Shown: piece by piece, positions 18,701-31,398 of the stretch | How the letters are laid out: every line of letters begins with the position of its first letter | Numbering within the stretch: the first letter of the stretch is position 1 | Assembly (NCBI RefSeq): GCF_900618535.1 | Contig: NZ_UYJA01000003.1 | Span: forward strand, 434,001-498,000 | DNA: 64,000 nt | Direction: 5' to 3' | Origin: Pseudomonas bubulae | GTDB lineage: Bacteria; Pseudomonadota; Gammaproteobacteria; Pseudomonadales; Pseudomonadaceae | Notes under the pieces: generated by a model | Seen by the model: the letters and a program-made list of their open reading frames with translations, nothing else | The model's database searches: none | What the model was told of the DNA's origin: nothing | Translations under genes and position numbers: made by a program

Positions 18701-20860
18701 GGTGGGCAGGCTTTCCAGCCAGTTCCCCCTGGTTGAAAGGGCTCGCCCTTGGCGAATACGGGTGATGTCCTCGATATTTTGTTTTTGGATCCTCAGTCGT
18801 GCCATACAGTCTTTGAGCAGAGGCGGAGTCGGTTCGTTATGCAGGTGAACCCTTCGCAACACGCCTTCATCGGTGCCGCTGATAATTCGCAGCTTTTCCA
18901 GCTCGGCATCGCTGAAGCCCTCGGCGACAGGGCCGAGCCGACGCATAAGGATCGAGCCTTGCCAGGTTTGCGGGCGCTCACCCTCCATCAGCCAGGCGCC
19001 TTCACCGTTGTGCTGCATCCGGGGGCCGTAGGCGTGGGGCCGTGTCGGGTGACGCAAGGTATAAGGGCCGGCGCTTTCGGTCTTGTCCAGTACCAGCGTG
19101 TGTCGGGCTTGCTGCCCGGAACTGAGGGTCAGCAGTGTTTTGTCCTGGTGGTACTGCAGGCCCAGTTCGTCGGACGCGAGGTGTTCGGGCAGGGCCAGGT
19201 CGTGGTGGTAGGCGCTGATGTCAGGGTTCCACAATCGAGTGGCGCCATCGTTGCAGGTGACAGGTTTCATGCCTTGTACAAAGGCGGATGGCTTGGGCAG
19301 CAAGCCTCCCAGCACCTTTGTGCCAGCCGCAAAAAAACCTGCCTGGATACCGCTCTCCAGCACCCCGAACAGGTGTTCGAATGCTTCAGTGGTCTTGCCT
19401 TGCACCCAGTCGTGGATACCCTCATAGGTGTCGTCCAGCAGTTGCCAGGCCATTTGCAGCAGCATCAGTTCGCCGACGACAGGTACAAAAGGCGCGATGA
19501 CAAAGGCTGCGGCATTCAGCAGTGCCATGCCAATGCCTTTCAGGCGTTCAAGGCGTGCCTCACGGGTTTTGCGGTCTTCGGCATCGGTCGACACGGCGAG
19601 GCTTTTGGCATCGTTGAAAATTTTTGCCAGTTGCCTGCTGTAAAGCGTTTCCCAGAGGTCATCAGGTATCGGCACCAGCAGGTATTCAATCGCGGGTTTT
19701 TCGATCGGTATCAGGGTTTGCGCAACCAGTGCGTCTGGTAGCGTTGCGCCCGGTGCGATGGGGGTGTCGGGGATGACCTGCCAGTAGGTTCTTTTAAGAC
19801 CCTCCAGAAAAGCCCCCAATCGGTCGTGGGCGACGAAGCGGCTGAAGAAATGCTGGTAGGAAGTGCTTTTCAGGCGTTCGGTCAGATGCGCCATGCACTC
19901 GCCGATCGATGAGTATTCCTTGACCGGATGCAGGGGGTCGTGGGGTATGTACGCAACTACCGATCGTTGATGTACCGGCATGAAGATCAGCGGGCTTTCG
20001 ATGTCGAGGGAGAGCACTGTCAGGCGATAGGTCAGCCAACGGTTGTCCAGGCCTATGAGAAAGGCATCCAGTGACTCATACAGGGGCAGGCCGATCTGTC
20101 TGGTCATCACGGCGTAGGTCAGATCGGCCTTCAGGTCGGCGCGTTGACTGTCCAGTATTTTGTTTTTCAGCCTTAACTGCCTGCCATGATCGTCAAGACC
20201 CAGATGGCGCGTGAGATGGTCCTTGTAGCGGGCGCCCAGATTCAGTGTTCGGCACAAGGCCGTGAACGCCTGGACGGGCATGTGCTCGGTGATGTGATTG
20301 AGCTGCTTGAAATGCCCCTGGGCATCGGGGCGGCTGATATACCCCGAGCCTGAGAGGTAGGCATAGGGCAGGGTTTCATGCAGTTCAAAGTTGTGCAGGG
20401 CCGCGTCTAGCAGGGACACGCGCCAGGTCGTGGTACCGCTTTCGCGCAGGCCGATGACAGGCAGGTAGTTCGGGATATACAGATTGATAAAGGTGTTGTG
20501 TACATCCAGGTCCAGCTGATATTGGCGTTTAATAAGGTTGTTCAGCAAGGGCGCCGCAAACCCGTGAACATCTACGACCCTTGCCAGGTCTTTTTCAACA
20601 TCGTTGCGGGCGGCCCATCGCGCTGCAAACGTTTTGCGCAAGGTGTCGCCCTGAGCGGGCGTGAGGGTCCTCAAGGTTGGGTGAAGGCTGGGGGACGTCC
20701 CTTTCAATGCGTTCAGGGTCGGTCGGCCCAGGGACGTGGCCCAGGGCGGCATGGCCTCGGCAATGGTCGTGAAGTGGGGGATGGTCTGGAGTCGGTTCGC
20801 CGCTGTTAACCCTTTTTCAGGGGGCGGTTTCAGGGGCGCAAGAGGTGTTGGATCGGGCAT
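15737..20860 (-). CDS. Giant LRR protein with NEL-type E3 ubiquitin ligase domain
   Basis: The product is about 1,707 residues. The N-terminal half resembles the DUF6543/dermonecrotic-toxin region of large Pseudomonas proteins, with hydrophobic stretches near residues 440-530. Leucine-rich repeats follow at about 1,160-1,300 (LKVLSLNANDLETLPETL, LRSLHLAHNRL, LQHLDLGHNPL). The C-terminal NEL domain carries a candidate catalytic cysteine, Cys1451, in NCADAGAQIFNAM, which fits the C-x-D motif of IpaH/SspH ligases. Such enzymes attach ubiquitin in eukaryotic host cells after type III delivery; no secretion genes are in the window. The ATG at 20860 is used; a TTG at 20929 is also in frame. It interrupts the argR-aruC neighbourhood. 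Confidence 0.88.
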   Translation of the reverse strand: MPDPTPLAPLKPPPEKGLTAANRLQTIPHFTTIAEAMPPWATSLGRPTLNALKGTSPSLHPTLRTLTPAQGDTLRKTFAARWAARNDVEKDLARVVDVHGFAAPLLNNLIKRQYQLDLDVHNTFINLYIPNYLPVIGLRESGTTTWRVSLLDAALHNFELHETLPYAYLSGSGYISRPDAQGHFKQLNHITEHMPVQAFTALCRTLNLGARYKDHLTRHLGLDDHGRQLRLKNKILDSQRADLKADLTYAVMTRQIGLPLYESLDAFLIGLDNRWLTYRLTVLSLDIESPLIFMPVHQRSVVAYIPHDPLHPVKEYSSIGECMAHLTERLKSTSYQHFFSRFVAHDRLGAFLEGLKRTYWQVIPDTPIAPGATLPDALVAQTLIPIEKPAIEYLLVPIPDDLWETLYSRQLAKIFNDAKSLAVSTDAEDRKTREARLERLKGIGMALLNAAAFVIAPFVPVVGELMLLQMAWQLLDDTYEGIHDWVQGKTTEAFEHLFGVLESGIQAGFFAAGTKVLGGLLPKPSAFVQGMKPVTCNDGATRLWNPDISAYHHDLALPEHLASDELGLQYHQDKTLLTLSSGQQARHTLVLDKTESAGPYTLRHPTRPHAYGPRMQHNGEGAWLMEGERPQTWQGSILMRRLGPVAEGFSDAELEKLRIISGTDEGVLRRVHLHNEPTPPLLKDCMARLRIQKQNIEDITRIRQGRALSTRGNWLESLPTELPGWPPDKALNVFVDETLSGMAHVYGAPEALPEDSLRISQQDIKNGKLWPLIVDNFNTPQLDALLGPRATKTEAVNTLQAKVSDYARQRREDIFDHQYARERQTKNPAARLIESTFAHLPAPVTQALLETTSTLEKTTLLENGRIPLRVKNLATELEHQTRIAHAQEGLLEDDLLTPDGEKLAINILKTYTDAIHDLHLEVRDLVVDGTLRCSHAPKDARHTRILVRKGPDAYETYDGEHALLHPASRFHGALMKALPERNSEHLKSRFAIGQNFKQWLADKYSAPGEIRTALDLPSPAACVATESETLLRGAASSRVNTTPAANPLQERVKALYPYRNSDEIALITARIDSEQALEHLRATEEEKDQLFETLDNWISAAIGVTTDNALPPNLHGLRRLIGSRIKNSWLSADKVHINKTGQAAIVAELDFSSTLFGHAGTDSLVLSRPLSHVGLLRLDDCSFSPNQGDFLTYFPNLKVLSLNANDLETLPETLDTLPHLRSLHLAHNRLTLNAGMQSQLKHLTRLQHLDLGHNPLGSPLAVGHMPELRTLVLENTRITQWPPGLFDQPRPKAFKLNLLGNEIHTVPDYPDQSAESWLIANARLERQKLDLESQDRVTQYRRALGLDPHRTYPPRGSEQSSFWLFAPPGSQVSMQELWETLEHEHGSQGFFEVIARMEIPPDVFETPSDQIAYQEGLGDLKQKVWRLIDAASNDTRMRELLFTMASSPTNCADAGAQIFNAMGLETMAHEFYNARSTPLELEKNLITLARGKARLAKIGDIARADVAQRVRPVSEGGQGLRFTSEVIDGAPGTVDEVEVHTGYQTRLSTSLELPWVPNYMVYRMTAQVGDTEFVRAYRLIHEGEAGDGLVNQILDVPFWETYLNKTYASELDANASLFEQKAEWPEQLRELQDNWVRSDTRLEQRHAGQRVELQELALKLAVPEPQVFTSEPMNDKLYYRIYSQIADERKELSRQLTRQALTKARLT

Positions 20861-21111
20861 GTCCGGTACTCGTATGTCCTGATGGAGTACCTTCAAGATC
20901 CGCCAGTACGAGCCCGTTAAAAAGCGCAAATATTTGCTGGCTGGCGGAGGCTTTGCATCAACAATCAGCGATCAATCCATACATATTTAGCACCCATACG
21001 TACAGATCCGGCGGTGATCGGCAAAAACTCGCGTTTTCCGGGCAAATCAGCGCGCCAGAGTGCTGCCGCAAAGACGCCCCAGCGTTTAAACTGCGCCTTT
21101 GTGACGGAATA

Positions 21112-21127
21112 TGTCGCATTGTCGTAA
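21112..21127 (+). promoter_or_regulatory. ArgR half-site, distal, upstream of aruC
   Basis: TGTCGCATTGTCGTAA is an exact TGTCGC-N8-AA match, 130 bases before the aruC start. It shares its first ten bases with the site upstream of aotJ. Confidence 0.65.
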
Positions 21128-21163
21128 TGCCTTTGTAAATCGTGGTTTGGCGCTATAAGAAGT

Positions 21164-21179
21164 TGTCGCTTGGCGACAA
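21164..21179 (+). promoter_or_regulatory. ArgR half-site, proximal, upstream of aruC
   Basis: TGTCGCTTGGCGACAA is a second exact TGTCGC-N8-AA match, 52 bases after the first. It also contains the short palindrome TTGTCGC...GCGACAA. It probably lies near the aruC promoter. Confidence 0.6.
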
Positions 21180-21229
21180 GGCGTGCTCCCGATGTGTCCC
21201 TACAATCCCCCCATCGCTCGCCAGTTTAG

Positions 21230-22477
<1,248 letters not shown>

Positions 22478-22486
22478 GTGTGACCT

Positions 22487-22510
22487 CGACGCCCGGCTTG
22501 CCGGGCGTCG
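22487..22510 (+). terminator. Stem-loop after aruC
   Basis: CGACGCCCGGC and GCCGGGCGTCG form a perfect 11-bp stem with a two-base gap, nine bases after the aruC stop. There is no T run, so it is more likely an mRNA-stabilising hairpin than a full terminator. Confidence 0.55.
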
Positions 22511-22558
22511 AACCGAATTTAATGTGCCGGGCCAGGCTCAATGCACAGGGCTTTCAAT

Positions 22559-22646
22559 GTGGGAGCGGGCTTGCTCGCGATACAGGCAGCGCGGTGTGTC
22601 AGTCACGCCGCAGTGACGTCATCGCGAGCAAGCCCGCTCCCACAGT
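22559..22646. repeat. REPIN (paired inverted REP)
   Basis: GTGGGAGCGGGCTTGCTCGC on the left is mirrored by GCGAGCAAGCCCGCTCCCAC on the right, about 40 bases apart. It sits in the aruC-aruF gap. Confidence 0.9.
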
Positions 22647-22717
22647 TGAAATCCCGGGTGCACTCGACTGTTCGGCCTATACCCCTCTATGCAATTCAAG
22701 GATTAAGGAGTGACACC

Positions 22718-23737
22718 ATGCTGGTGATGCGCCCTGCGCAAATGGCTGATCTGGGCGAGGTACAGCGTCTGGCTGCGGACAGCCCGATTGGTGTCACTTC
22801 ATTGCCGGACGATATCGAACGCCTGCGCGACAAGATCGCCGCGTCTGAAACCTCGTTCGCTGCCGAAGTGAGCTTCAATGGCGAAGAAAGCTATTTTTTC
22901 GTCCTTGAAGACACCGCTGCCGGCAAGTTGGTGGGGTGCTCGGCGATCGTGGCCTCGGCCGGTTATTCGGAGCCGTTTTACAGCTTCCGTAACGAGACGT
23001 TCGTGCACGCCTCCCGCGAACTTAAGATTCACAACAAGATTCACGTCCTGTCGCAGTGCCATGATCTGACCGGTAACAGCCTGCTGACCAGTTTTTATGT
23101 GGTCCCGGAACTGGTGGGGTCGGCCTGGTCCGAACTCAACTCCCGTGGCCGCCTGCTGTTTGTGGCCAACCACCCGGAGCGTTTTGCCGACTCCGTGGTC
23201 ACCGAGATCGTTGGCTACAGCGATGAAAATGGCGACTCGCCGTTCTGGGATGCCATTGGCCGCAACTTCTTCGACTTGAACTATGCCGCCGCCGAGCGTC
23301 TGTGCGGGCTTAAAAGCCGCACCTTCCTTGCCGAGCTGATGCCGCATTACCCGATTTACGTGCCGCTGCTGCCTGACACCGCCCAAGAGGCCATGGGGCA
23401 AGTCCACCCGCGTGCGCAGATCACCTTTGACATCCTGATGCGCGAAGGTTTCGAGACCGATCACTACATCGATATTTTCGACGGTGGCCCGACCTTGCAT
23501 GCCCGGGTTTCGGGCATCCGCTCAATCGCCCAGAGCCGCGTGGTTCCGGTCAAGATCGGCGCACTGAGCACAGGCGGTGGACGTCAGTATCTGGTGGCCA
23601 ATGCCCAGCTACAGGATTACCGCGCCGTATTGCTGGAGCTGGATTGGGCGCCGGGCAAACCGGTCACGCTGGATCTGGAAGCGGCCGAAGCACTTGGTGT
23701 TGGCGAAGGTGCCAGCGTACGAGTGGTAGCGGTATAA
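22718..23737 (+). CDS. aruF: Arginine/ornithine N-succinyltransferase, alpha subunit
   Basis: The 339-residue protein has the AstA fold (MRPAQMADLGEVQRLAADSP at the start and VGCSAI, ETDHYIDIFDGGP later). With AruG it forms a heteromer that transfers succinyl from succinyl-CoA to arginine, the first AST step. The ATG at 22718 has AAGGAG eight bases upstream; the longer open frame runs through the REPIN and is discarded. It is followed by its paralogue aruG. Confidence 0.95.
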   Translation: MLVMRPAQMADLGEVQRLAADSPIGVTSLPDDIERLRDKIAASETSFAAEVSFNGEESYFFVLEDTAAGKLVGCSAIVASAGYSEPFYSFRNETFVHASRELKIHNKIHVLSQCHDLTGNSLLTSFYVVPELVGSAWSELNSRGRLLFVANHPERFADSVVTEIVGYSDENGDSPFWDAIGRNFFDLNYAAAERLCGLKSRTFLAELMPHYPIYVPLLPDTAQEAMGQVHPRAQITFDILMREGFETDHYIDIFDGGPTLHARVSGIRSIAQSRVVPVKIGALSTGGGRQYLVANAQLQDYRAVLLELDWAPGKPVTLDLEAAEALGVGEGASVRVVAV

Positions 23738-23792
23738 CGCGTTTGAGCGAGTTTCGCGGGGGTCGTCAGCGAGCCCCGTCCAAGGAGATAGC

Positions 23793-26296
<2,504 letters not shown>

Positions 26297-26310
26297 CGCT
26301 TATCTCAACC

Positions 26311-26374
26311 CTGTGGGAGCGAGCTTGCTCGCGAAAGCCTTAAAGGCCATTCGCGAGCAGGCTCGCTCCCACAG
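26311..26374. repeat. Short REPIN between aruD and aruB
   Basis: GTGGGAGCGAGCTTGCTCGC is mirrored by GCGAGCAGGCTCGCTCCCAC with only about 20 bases between. It is the GAGC variant of the REP. Confidence 0.9.
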
Positions 26375-26413
26375 GTGCTGTATGACTTATAACCGTTTTC
26401 CGGAGCCTCGCTG

Positions 26414-27760
26414 ATGAAGTCCTTTGAAGTCAATTTTGACGGTTTAGTGGGGCCGACCCATAACTATGGCGGTTTGTCGTTTGGCAACGTCGCTTCCCAG
26501 AGCAACAGCCAGCAGGCTTCCAACCCTAAGGAAGCTGCGCTGCAAGGCCTGGAAAAAATGAAAGCGTTGATGGACATGGGCTTTGTCCAGGGCGTGCTGG
26601 CCCCGCAAGAGCGTCCGGACGTTGCTGCCTTGCGCAGCCTGGGTTTTGCCGGGACTGATGCTCAGGTGATCGAGCGCGCCGCCAAAGAGGCCATGCCATT
26701 GCTGGTCGCCAGCTGCTCGGCCTCGAGCATGTGGGTAGCCAATGCGGCCACAGTCAGCCCCAGTGCCGACACCGCTGACGGTCGCGTGCACTTCACCGCT
26801 GCCAACCTCAATTGCAAATACCATCGCAGTATCGAGCACCCGACCACCAGTCGCGTGCTGGGCGCGATGTTTGCCGATCAGGAGCATTTTGCCCACCACG
26901 CGGCTTTGCCGGCAGTGGCGCAATTTGGCGATGAAGGTGCAGCCAACCACACGCGTTTTTGCCGCGATTATGGTGAGGCCGGTGTCGAGTTTTTTGTGTT
27001 CGGCCGCAGTGCGTTCGACAGTCGTTACCCGGCACCGCAAAAATACCCGGCGCGCCAGACCCTCGAGGCTTCGCAGGCAGTGGCTCGCCTGCATGGCCTG
27101 AGCGAGGAGGGTGTGGTGTTTGCCCAGCAAAATCCTGCGGTCATTGACCAGGGTGTGTTTCATAACGACGTGATCGCCGTGGGTAATGGTGAACTGTTGT
27201 TCCATCACCAGGATGCTTTCCTCAATACCGAGCAGATGCTGGCCGAGTTGCAGGCCAAGCTGGCGACCCGCGGCGCCAACTTCCAGTCGATCAGCGTGCC
27301 CCGTGATCAGGTGGCCGTGGAAGATGCCGTGCGCTCTTATCTGTTCAACAGCCAGCTGCTGAGCCGCGCCGATGGCTCGATGCTATTGATCGTGCCTGAA
27401 GAGTGTCGTGCCAACCCGCGCGTGTGGCAGTACCTGCAAGGGCTGACGGCCGCTGGCGGGCCGATCCGTGAGGTCAAGGTGTTCGACCTCAAGCAGAGCA
27501 TGCAGAATGGCGGTGGTCCGGCGTGCCTGCGCCTGCGGGTCGCGCTCAACGAAACCGAGCTGGCGGCCGTCAACCCCGGCGTGATCATGACCCCGGCGCT
27601 GTACGACACCCTGACGGTCTGGGTGAACAAACATTATCGTGATGCTTTGCGCGAAAGTGACCTGGCTGATCCACAATTGCTGCTTGAATGCCGCACGGCA
27701 TTGGATGAACTGACGCAAATCCTTAAACTGGGCGCGGTTTACCCCTTCCAGATCAATTGA
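26414..27760 (+). CDS. aruB: N-succinylarginine dihydrolase
   Basis: The 448-residue enzyme hydrolyses succinylarginine to succinylornithine, CO2 and two ammonia in the AST pathway. The opening [19 protein letters not shown] and the motifs [19 protein letters not shown] and [17 protein letters not shown] are those of AstB, a guanidino-modifying enzyme fold. The start has CCGGAGCCTCGCTG upstream. Confidence 0.95.
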   Translation: MKSFEVNFDGLVGPTHNYGGLSFGNVASQSNSQQASNPKEAALQGLEKMKALMDMGFVQGVLAPQERPDVAALRSLGFAGTDAQVIERAAKEAMPLLVASCSASSMWVANAATVSPSADTADGRVHFTAANLNCKYHRSIEHPTTSRVLGAMFADQEHFAHHAALPAVAQFGDEGAANHTRFCRDYGEAGVEFFVFGRSAFDSRYPAPQKYPARQTLEASQAVARLHGLSEEGVVFAQQNPAVIDQGVFHNDVIAVGNGELLFHHQDAFLNTEQMLAELQAKLATRGANFQSISVPRDQVAVEDAVRSYLFNSQLLSRADGSMLLIVPEECRANPRVWQYLQGLTAAGGPIREVKVFDLKQSMQNGGGPACLRLRVALNETELAAVNPGVIMTPALYDTLTVWVNKHYRDALRESDLADPQLLLECRTALDELTQILKLGAVYPFQIN

Positions 27761-27827
27761 AAGGCGCTGTGCCTGGGCGATAGTTGACGCCGGGCACGCA
27801 CCTTCACACCCCAATGAGAGCGATGAA

Positions 27828-28115
27828 ATGACTGATACCCTGAAGCTGATCCTTGAAGACACCGACGGTACCCAGCTGGAAACGTCCTGCACGCGCGTTG
27901 CTGTCATGTGGCAGGGCAAGGAATTGTGGATCCAGCAGGACGGCCGTGGCCAGTTGCTGATCGGTGTAGACGTTGAAGAAGGCGATGCCGAATACGCCAA
28001 CCTGCTGCTGCGCCCATTGGCGACTAACCTTGTGAGCCTGCAACTGGAAATGGAACCGGCTGATCTGGGCGATGATGAAGACGGTCACGTACACGGTCCG
28101 GACTGCAACCACTGA
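27828..28115 (+). CDS. Small acidic protein with a C-terminal His cluster, within aru
   Basis: The 95-residue soluble protein (MTDTLKLILEDTDGTQLETS) ends in an Asp/His-rich tail, GDDEDGHVHGPDCNH, that could bind metal. It lies between aruB and aruE, 12 bases before aruE, in the place where P. aeruginosa also has a small unannotated gene. AruE is a zinc enzyme, so a metal-handling helper role is a guess. No family function is known to me. Confidence 0.75.
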   Translation: MTDTLKLILEDTDGTQLETSCTRVAVMWQGKELWIQQDGRGQLLIGVDVEEGDAEYANLLLRPLATNLVSLQLEMEPADLGDDEDGHVHGPDCNH

Positions 28116-28127
28116 TAAGGAAGTTCT

Positions 28128-29138
28128 ATGCTCGCTCTCGGCAAACTGCTTGAACTGACCTTGGCCGGACGTGAACCGGCCGAGAAAACTCAACTGACTG
28201 TCGACGGCGTGCGGATGCGCTGGCTGACCGAAGGCGCGCTTGAAGTGCGCCCGCCCGAGGCTCGTGACAACGGTATGGATCTGTTGTTGTCAGCCGGCAT
28301 CCATGGCAATGAAACAGCGCCGATCGAGTTGCTTGATCGCCTGTTGCAGGCCATTGCACGGGGTACTATCAAGCCCCGTGCGCGAATTCTGTTCCTGTTC
28401 GGCAACCCCGGCGCCATGCGTACTGGCGCACGTTTTGTCGAGGAAGACCTCAACCGGCTGTTCAACGGCCGTCACGAAAGCAGCAGTGGCCCCGAAGCCC
28501 TGCGTGCTTGCGAGCTTGAACACCTGGCTGAAACCTTTTTCAGCCCTCCCGGGCGTACTCGTCTGCACTACGACTTGCACACGGCCATTCGAGGGTCGAA
28601 GATCGAGCAGTTTGCGTTGTATCCCTTCAAGGAGGGCCGTAGCCACTCTCGCGAAGAGCTGTCGCGCTTGCGTGCGGCCGGGATGGAAGCGGTGCTGTTG
28701 CAAAACAAGCCCTCCATTGTGTTCAGTGCCTATACCTACGATCGCTTGGGCGCCGAGGCGTTTACCCTTGAGTTGGGCAAGGCCCGGCCTTTCGGGCAGA
28801 ACGGCGGAGTCAATGTCGAACGTCTGGAGCAGCGTTTGCAGCAGATGATCGAGGGTAGCGAGCCAGCACTGGCCGATGCTTCGCTCGAGGGTTTGCAGTT
28901 GTTCAGTGTGGCGCGTGAAGTCATCAAGCACAGTGATGCCTTTATCCTGCACTTGCCTGCCGATATCGAAAATTTCAGCGAGTTGCCCAAGGGCTATCTA
29001 CTGGCGCAAGACGCCGGCAAAACCCGCTGGATTATTGAAGAAGAGGGTGCGCGGATCATCTTTCCCAACCCTAAAGTCAAAAATGGCCTGCGCGCCGGTA
29101 TCATTATCGAACCGACAACCCTGGCCCCACAGGGTTAA
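28128..29138 (+). CDS. aruE: Succinylglutamate desuccinylase
   Basis: The 336-residue zinc hydrolase releases glutamate and succinate in the last AST step. Zinc motif GIHGNETAP gives His-x-x-Glu, and [10 protein letters not shown] gives the second His. [11 protein letters not shown] and the catalytic Glu region [13 protein letters not shown] fit AstE. The start has AAGGAAGTTCT upstream. Its 3' end overlaps the convergent M91 gene by four bases. Confidence 0.95.
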   Translation: MLALGKLLELTLAGREPAEKTQLTVDGVRMRWLTEGALEVRPPEARDNGMDLLLSAGIHGNETAPIELLDRLLQAIARGTIKPRARILFLFGNPGAMRTGARFVEEDLNRLFNGRHESSSGPEALRACELEHLAETFFSPPGRTRLHYDLHTAIRGSKIEQFALYPFKEGRSHSREELSRLRAAGMEAVLLQNKPSIVFSAYTYDRLGAEAFTLELGKARPFGQNGGVNVERLEQRLQQMIEGSEPALADASLEGLQLFSVAREVIKHSDAFILHLPADIENFSELPKGYLLAQDAGKTRWIIEEEGARIIFPNPKVKNGLRAGIIIEPTTLAPQG

Positions 29139-30616
29139 TCATCCGAGTAATGGATATAGGTTTTGCGCAGGGGTAGCCCCAGTTCTTCGCGTATGCCGTT
29201 TTCGCTGAACTGTGCCGGGTTCGTGGGGAGGGCAGGGGTTGCAGGGTCTTTATCGAAGTCAAAGGGCTCTGTGTTGCAAGGTAAGCCCACGGCCTGCAGT
29301 TCATCATTTTTCACCAGCGCAGCTTGCTTGGTTCCCTGATGCCCGTCGGGGCTTGCGCCTAAAAATCGTGTGCCCGTGACAAAGTTGTAGGCGTGGCATA
29401 GCTCGTGGTACAGAGAGGTAAGCGGTATCGCGCCGGGTGTAGAAAATGCCGGGTTGTAGTACACCGTTCCTCCGAAATCAGGCAGACCTGCCATCCCGAC
29501 CTGAATAAAAGACCGGCCATCACCCAGATTGGGTATGTATAGGCCGTTATTTACCTGCTTGAGTTCGGCGATGGTGATGGGTTTCTGGCTTTTACGAATA
29601 CTTTTTGTCAGTTCGCGCAGTAGCTGGCTCCCGTTGCCGGAGCTCAGCAACAGTTTCAAGTCATCCTGAACCCTTACGATAAACTCTTCGCTGCCTTGAA
29701 TAATCAGCCCTGATTCCGGCAGGGGGATTGGGCTGCCAATAAATGTATTGGCGACCTTTTTGTGCGGGGTGATTCTGCCTTCGGCGATATAGGTGGGCTC
29801 GCTGTCGGTGAATACTTTGTCCCTGTCTTTTATTTGATTGAGGATGTCCTGGCCCTGGCCGGTATAGATCACATTGGAGCCCGCTCCGGCTGTAATAAGG
29901 TCATCGCCGTCGCCCCCGCATAGAATGCTGTGGCCCTGGCCTCCGACGGCTACATCGTCACCTTCTCCTGCGTCGATAAAGGCCATGCCGGCCCCGCCAC
30001 GAAAAAAGTCTGCCCCTTTGCCCGTGTAGGCAACGGTTGTGCCCGTGCCATTGGCGTTGACGATGTCATTGCCATCTCCAGTGTCTACGTAGCTGGTGCC
30101 CCCACGGGTCATCACCATGTCATCGCCAGTACCGGTCAGCACCGTGGACTTGCCGCTGCTGGTCACGACGGTGTCATTGCCGGGGCCGGTTTCGATATGA
30201 AAGGTGTTTTTCAGGGTGTCGGCGATGTAAACCGTATCGTTGCCGTTCAAGGTATGAATTTCGATGATCTGCTTTGCACTTGCAGGCTTTATCCGATAGC
30301 GCTCATGGTTCAGGTCGATCAGCAGAGAGTCGTTGTCGCCCTTGGTGACGCAAATGGATGCCCGCGCCACCGAGGCACGGAAGACCAGGCGGTCAATGGG
30401 GCGGGGGTACAGGACGCCTTCAGTGACGTAGCGCACGAGGGTGGCGTTATCGCCAATATGAAGAATGCTTTGTGTGGTGCTCTCTGTCACATGGGGCAGG
30501 GGGTGTGAAACCGTTGTTTCGGTTCTTTCGAGCGGGGCCTGGGCACCGCCGTCAAACTCGAAATGATGAGGGGCTGGCAGAGGGGTAGTTGTTACTGGGG
30601 GCGGGGTTGGGCACAT
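29135..30616 (-). CDS. Beta-roll protein with M91-type zinc metallopeptidase domain
   Basis: The 493-residue protein has no signal peptide and begins with a Pro/Thr-rich leader. Residues about 120-260 hold RTX-like calcium-binding beta-roll repeats ([43 protein letters not shown]). The C-terminal part carries a zinc protease signature, [11 protein letters not shown] (His404-His408), of the M91/NleD-HopH1 kind. The NleD enzyme cuts host MAP kinases after type III delivery. Calcium-binding repeats suggest export, but the route is unknown. RBS CAGGAGC precedes the ATG. It converges on aruE with a four-base overlap. Confidence 0.85.
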   Translation of the reverse strand: MCPTPPPVTTTPLPAPHHFEFDGGAQAPLERTETTVSHPLPHVTESTTQSILHIGDNATLVRYVTEGVLYPRPIDRLVFRASVARASICVTKGDNDSLLIDLNHERYRIKPASAKQIIEIHTLNGNDTVYIADTLKNTFHIETGPGNDTVVTSSGKSTVLTGTGDDMVMTRGGTSYVDTGDGNDIVNANGTGTTVAYTGKGADFFRGGAGMAFIDAGEGDDVAVGGQGHSILCGGDGDDLITAGAGSNVIYTGQGQDILNQIKDRDKVFTDSEPTYIAEGRITPHKKVANTFIGSPIPLPESGLIIQGSEEFIVRVQDDLKLLLSSGNGSQLLRELTKSIRKSQKPITIAELKQVNNGLYIPNLGDGRSFIQVGMAGLPDFGGTVYYNPAFSTPGAIPLTSLYHELCHAYNFVTGTRFLGASPDGHQGTKQAALVKNDELQAVGLPCNTEPFDFDKDPATPALPTNPAQFSENGIREELGLPLRKTYIHYSDD

Positions 30617-30768
30617 AAGAGATGCTCCTGGGCGTCAAGTTCAAATGTCATCGGTGACCGGGCACCTGTATCGACAATTGAAACGCCTGGATGGCTTATG
30701 TGTGCGTTACATGTTTATGGTGTGCTCCCCGGCGAGCCTGGTTTCAGGGCTGGCCGGGGAATCAGGCA

Positions 30769-31263
30769 TTACACCGCGCGTTTTTGCTGGGTATCCATGC
30801 GCTTGATGGTGCGGATTTTCTGCAGTGTGTCTACGCACGTCCGGGCGGCTTCCTGGCCTTTGTGCACGAAGTGCTCAAAGAAAAACTTCTGATGCTCCTC
30901 ACCGGCGTGGAAGTGGTGCGGCGTGAGGCTGACGGAGAACACCGGCACTTCGGTTTCCAGTTGTACTTGCATCAGGCCGCTGACGACCGTCTGGGCAACA
31001 AAGTCGTGACGGTAGATGCCGCCATCCACGACCAGTGCGGCGCCGACAATTCCGGCGTAACGACCGGTCTTGGCCAGCAGTTTGGCGTGCAGCGGGATCT
31101 CGAATGCGCCGCCGACTTCGAAGAAATCGATGTCGCTTTCCTGATAGCCCAGCACCAGCATTTCGGCCAGGAAGCCCTTGCGGCTCTGGTCGACAATCTC
31201 TTTGTGCCAGGAAGCCTGGATAAATGCGACACGTTCGTTGTGGTGAATAGCTGTAGGTTGCAT
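30769..31263 (-). CDS. ribH2: 6,7-dimethyl-8-ribityllumazine synthase, type II (RibH2-like)
   Basis: The 164-residue enzyme condenses the ribitylaminouracil with dihydroxybutanone phosphate to form lumazine, the riboflavin precursor. FFEVGGAFEIPLHAKLLAKT and VVDGGIYRHDFVAQTVVSGL are substrate-site signatures. SLTPHHFHAGEEHQKFFFEH matches the decameric RibH2 class of Brucella and Mesorhizobium rather than the usual RibH. It stands alone behind an FMN riboswitch. Confidence 0.9.
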   Translation of the reverse strand: MQPTAIHHNERVAFIQASWHKEIVDQSRKGFLAEMLVLGYQESDIDFFEVGGAFEIPLHAKLLAKTGRYAGIVGAALVVDGGIYRHDFVAQTVVSGLMQVQLETEVPVFSVSLTPHHFHAGEEHQKFFFEHFVHKGQEAARTCVDTLQKIRTIKRMDTQQKRAV

Positions 31264-31398
31264 GTTCAGATTCCTGTTTGTGTGAAAAACAGGGCATATG
31301 AATCGAATGGGATTAAAGGGTACGTTCAGGAGGGCAGCGCACGGCCATACGGCATCGCCACTATCCCGCCTGGTTGACGGCCCTTTGGCGCCAATCCC

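Noticed and set aside
29135..30616. Haemolysin-like RTX toxin
   Set aside because: The beta-roll is short and no acyltransferase or type I export genes are adjacent; the M91 domain defines it better.
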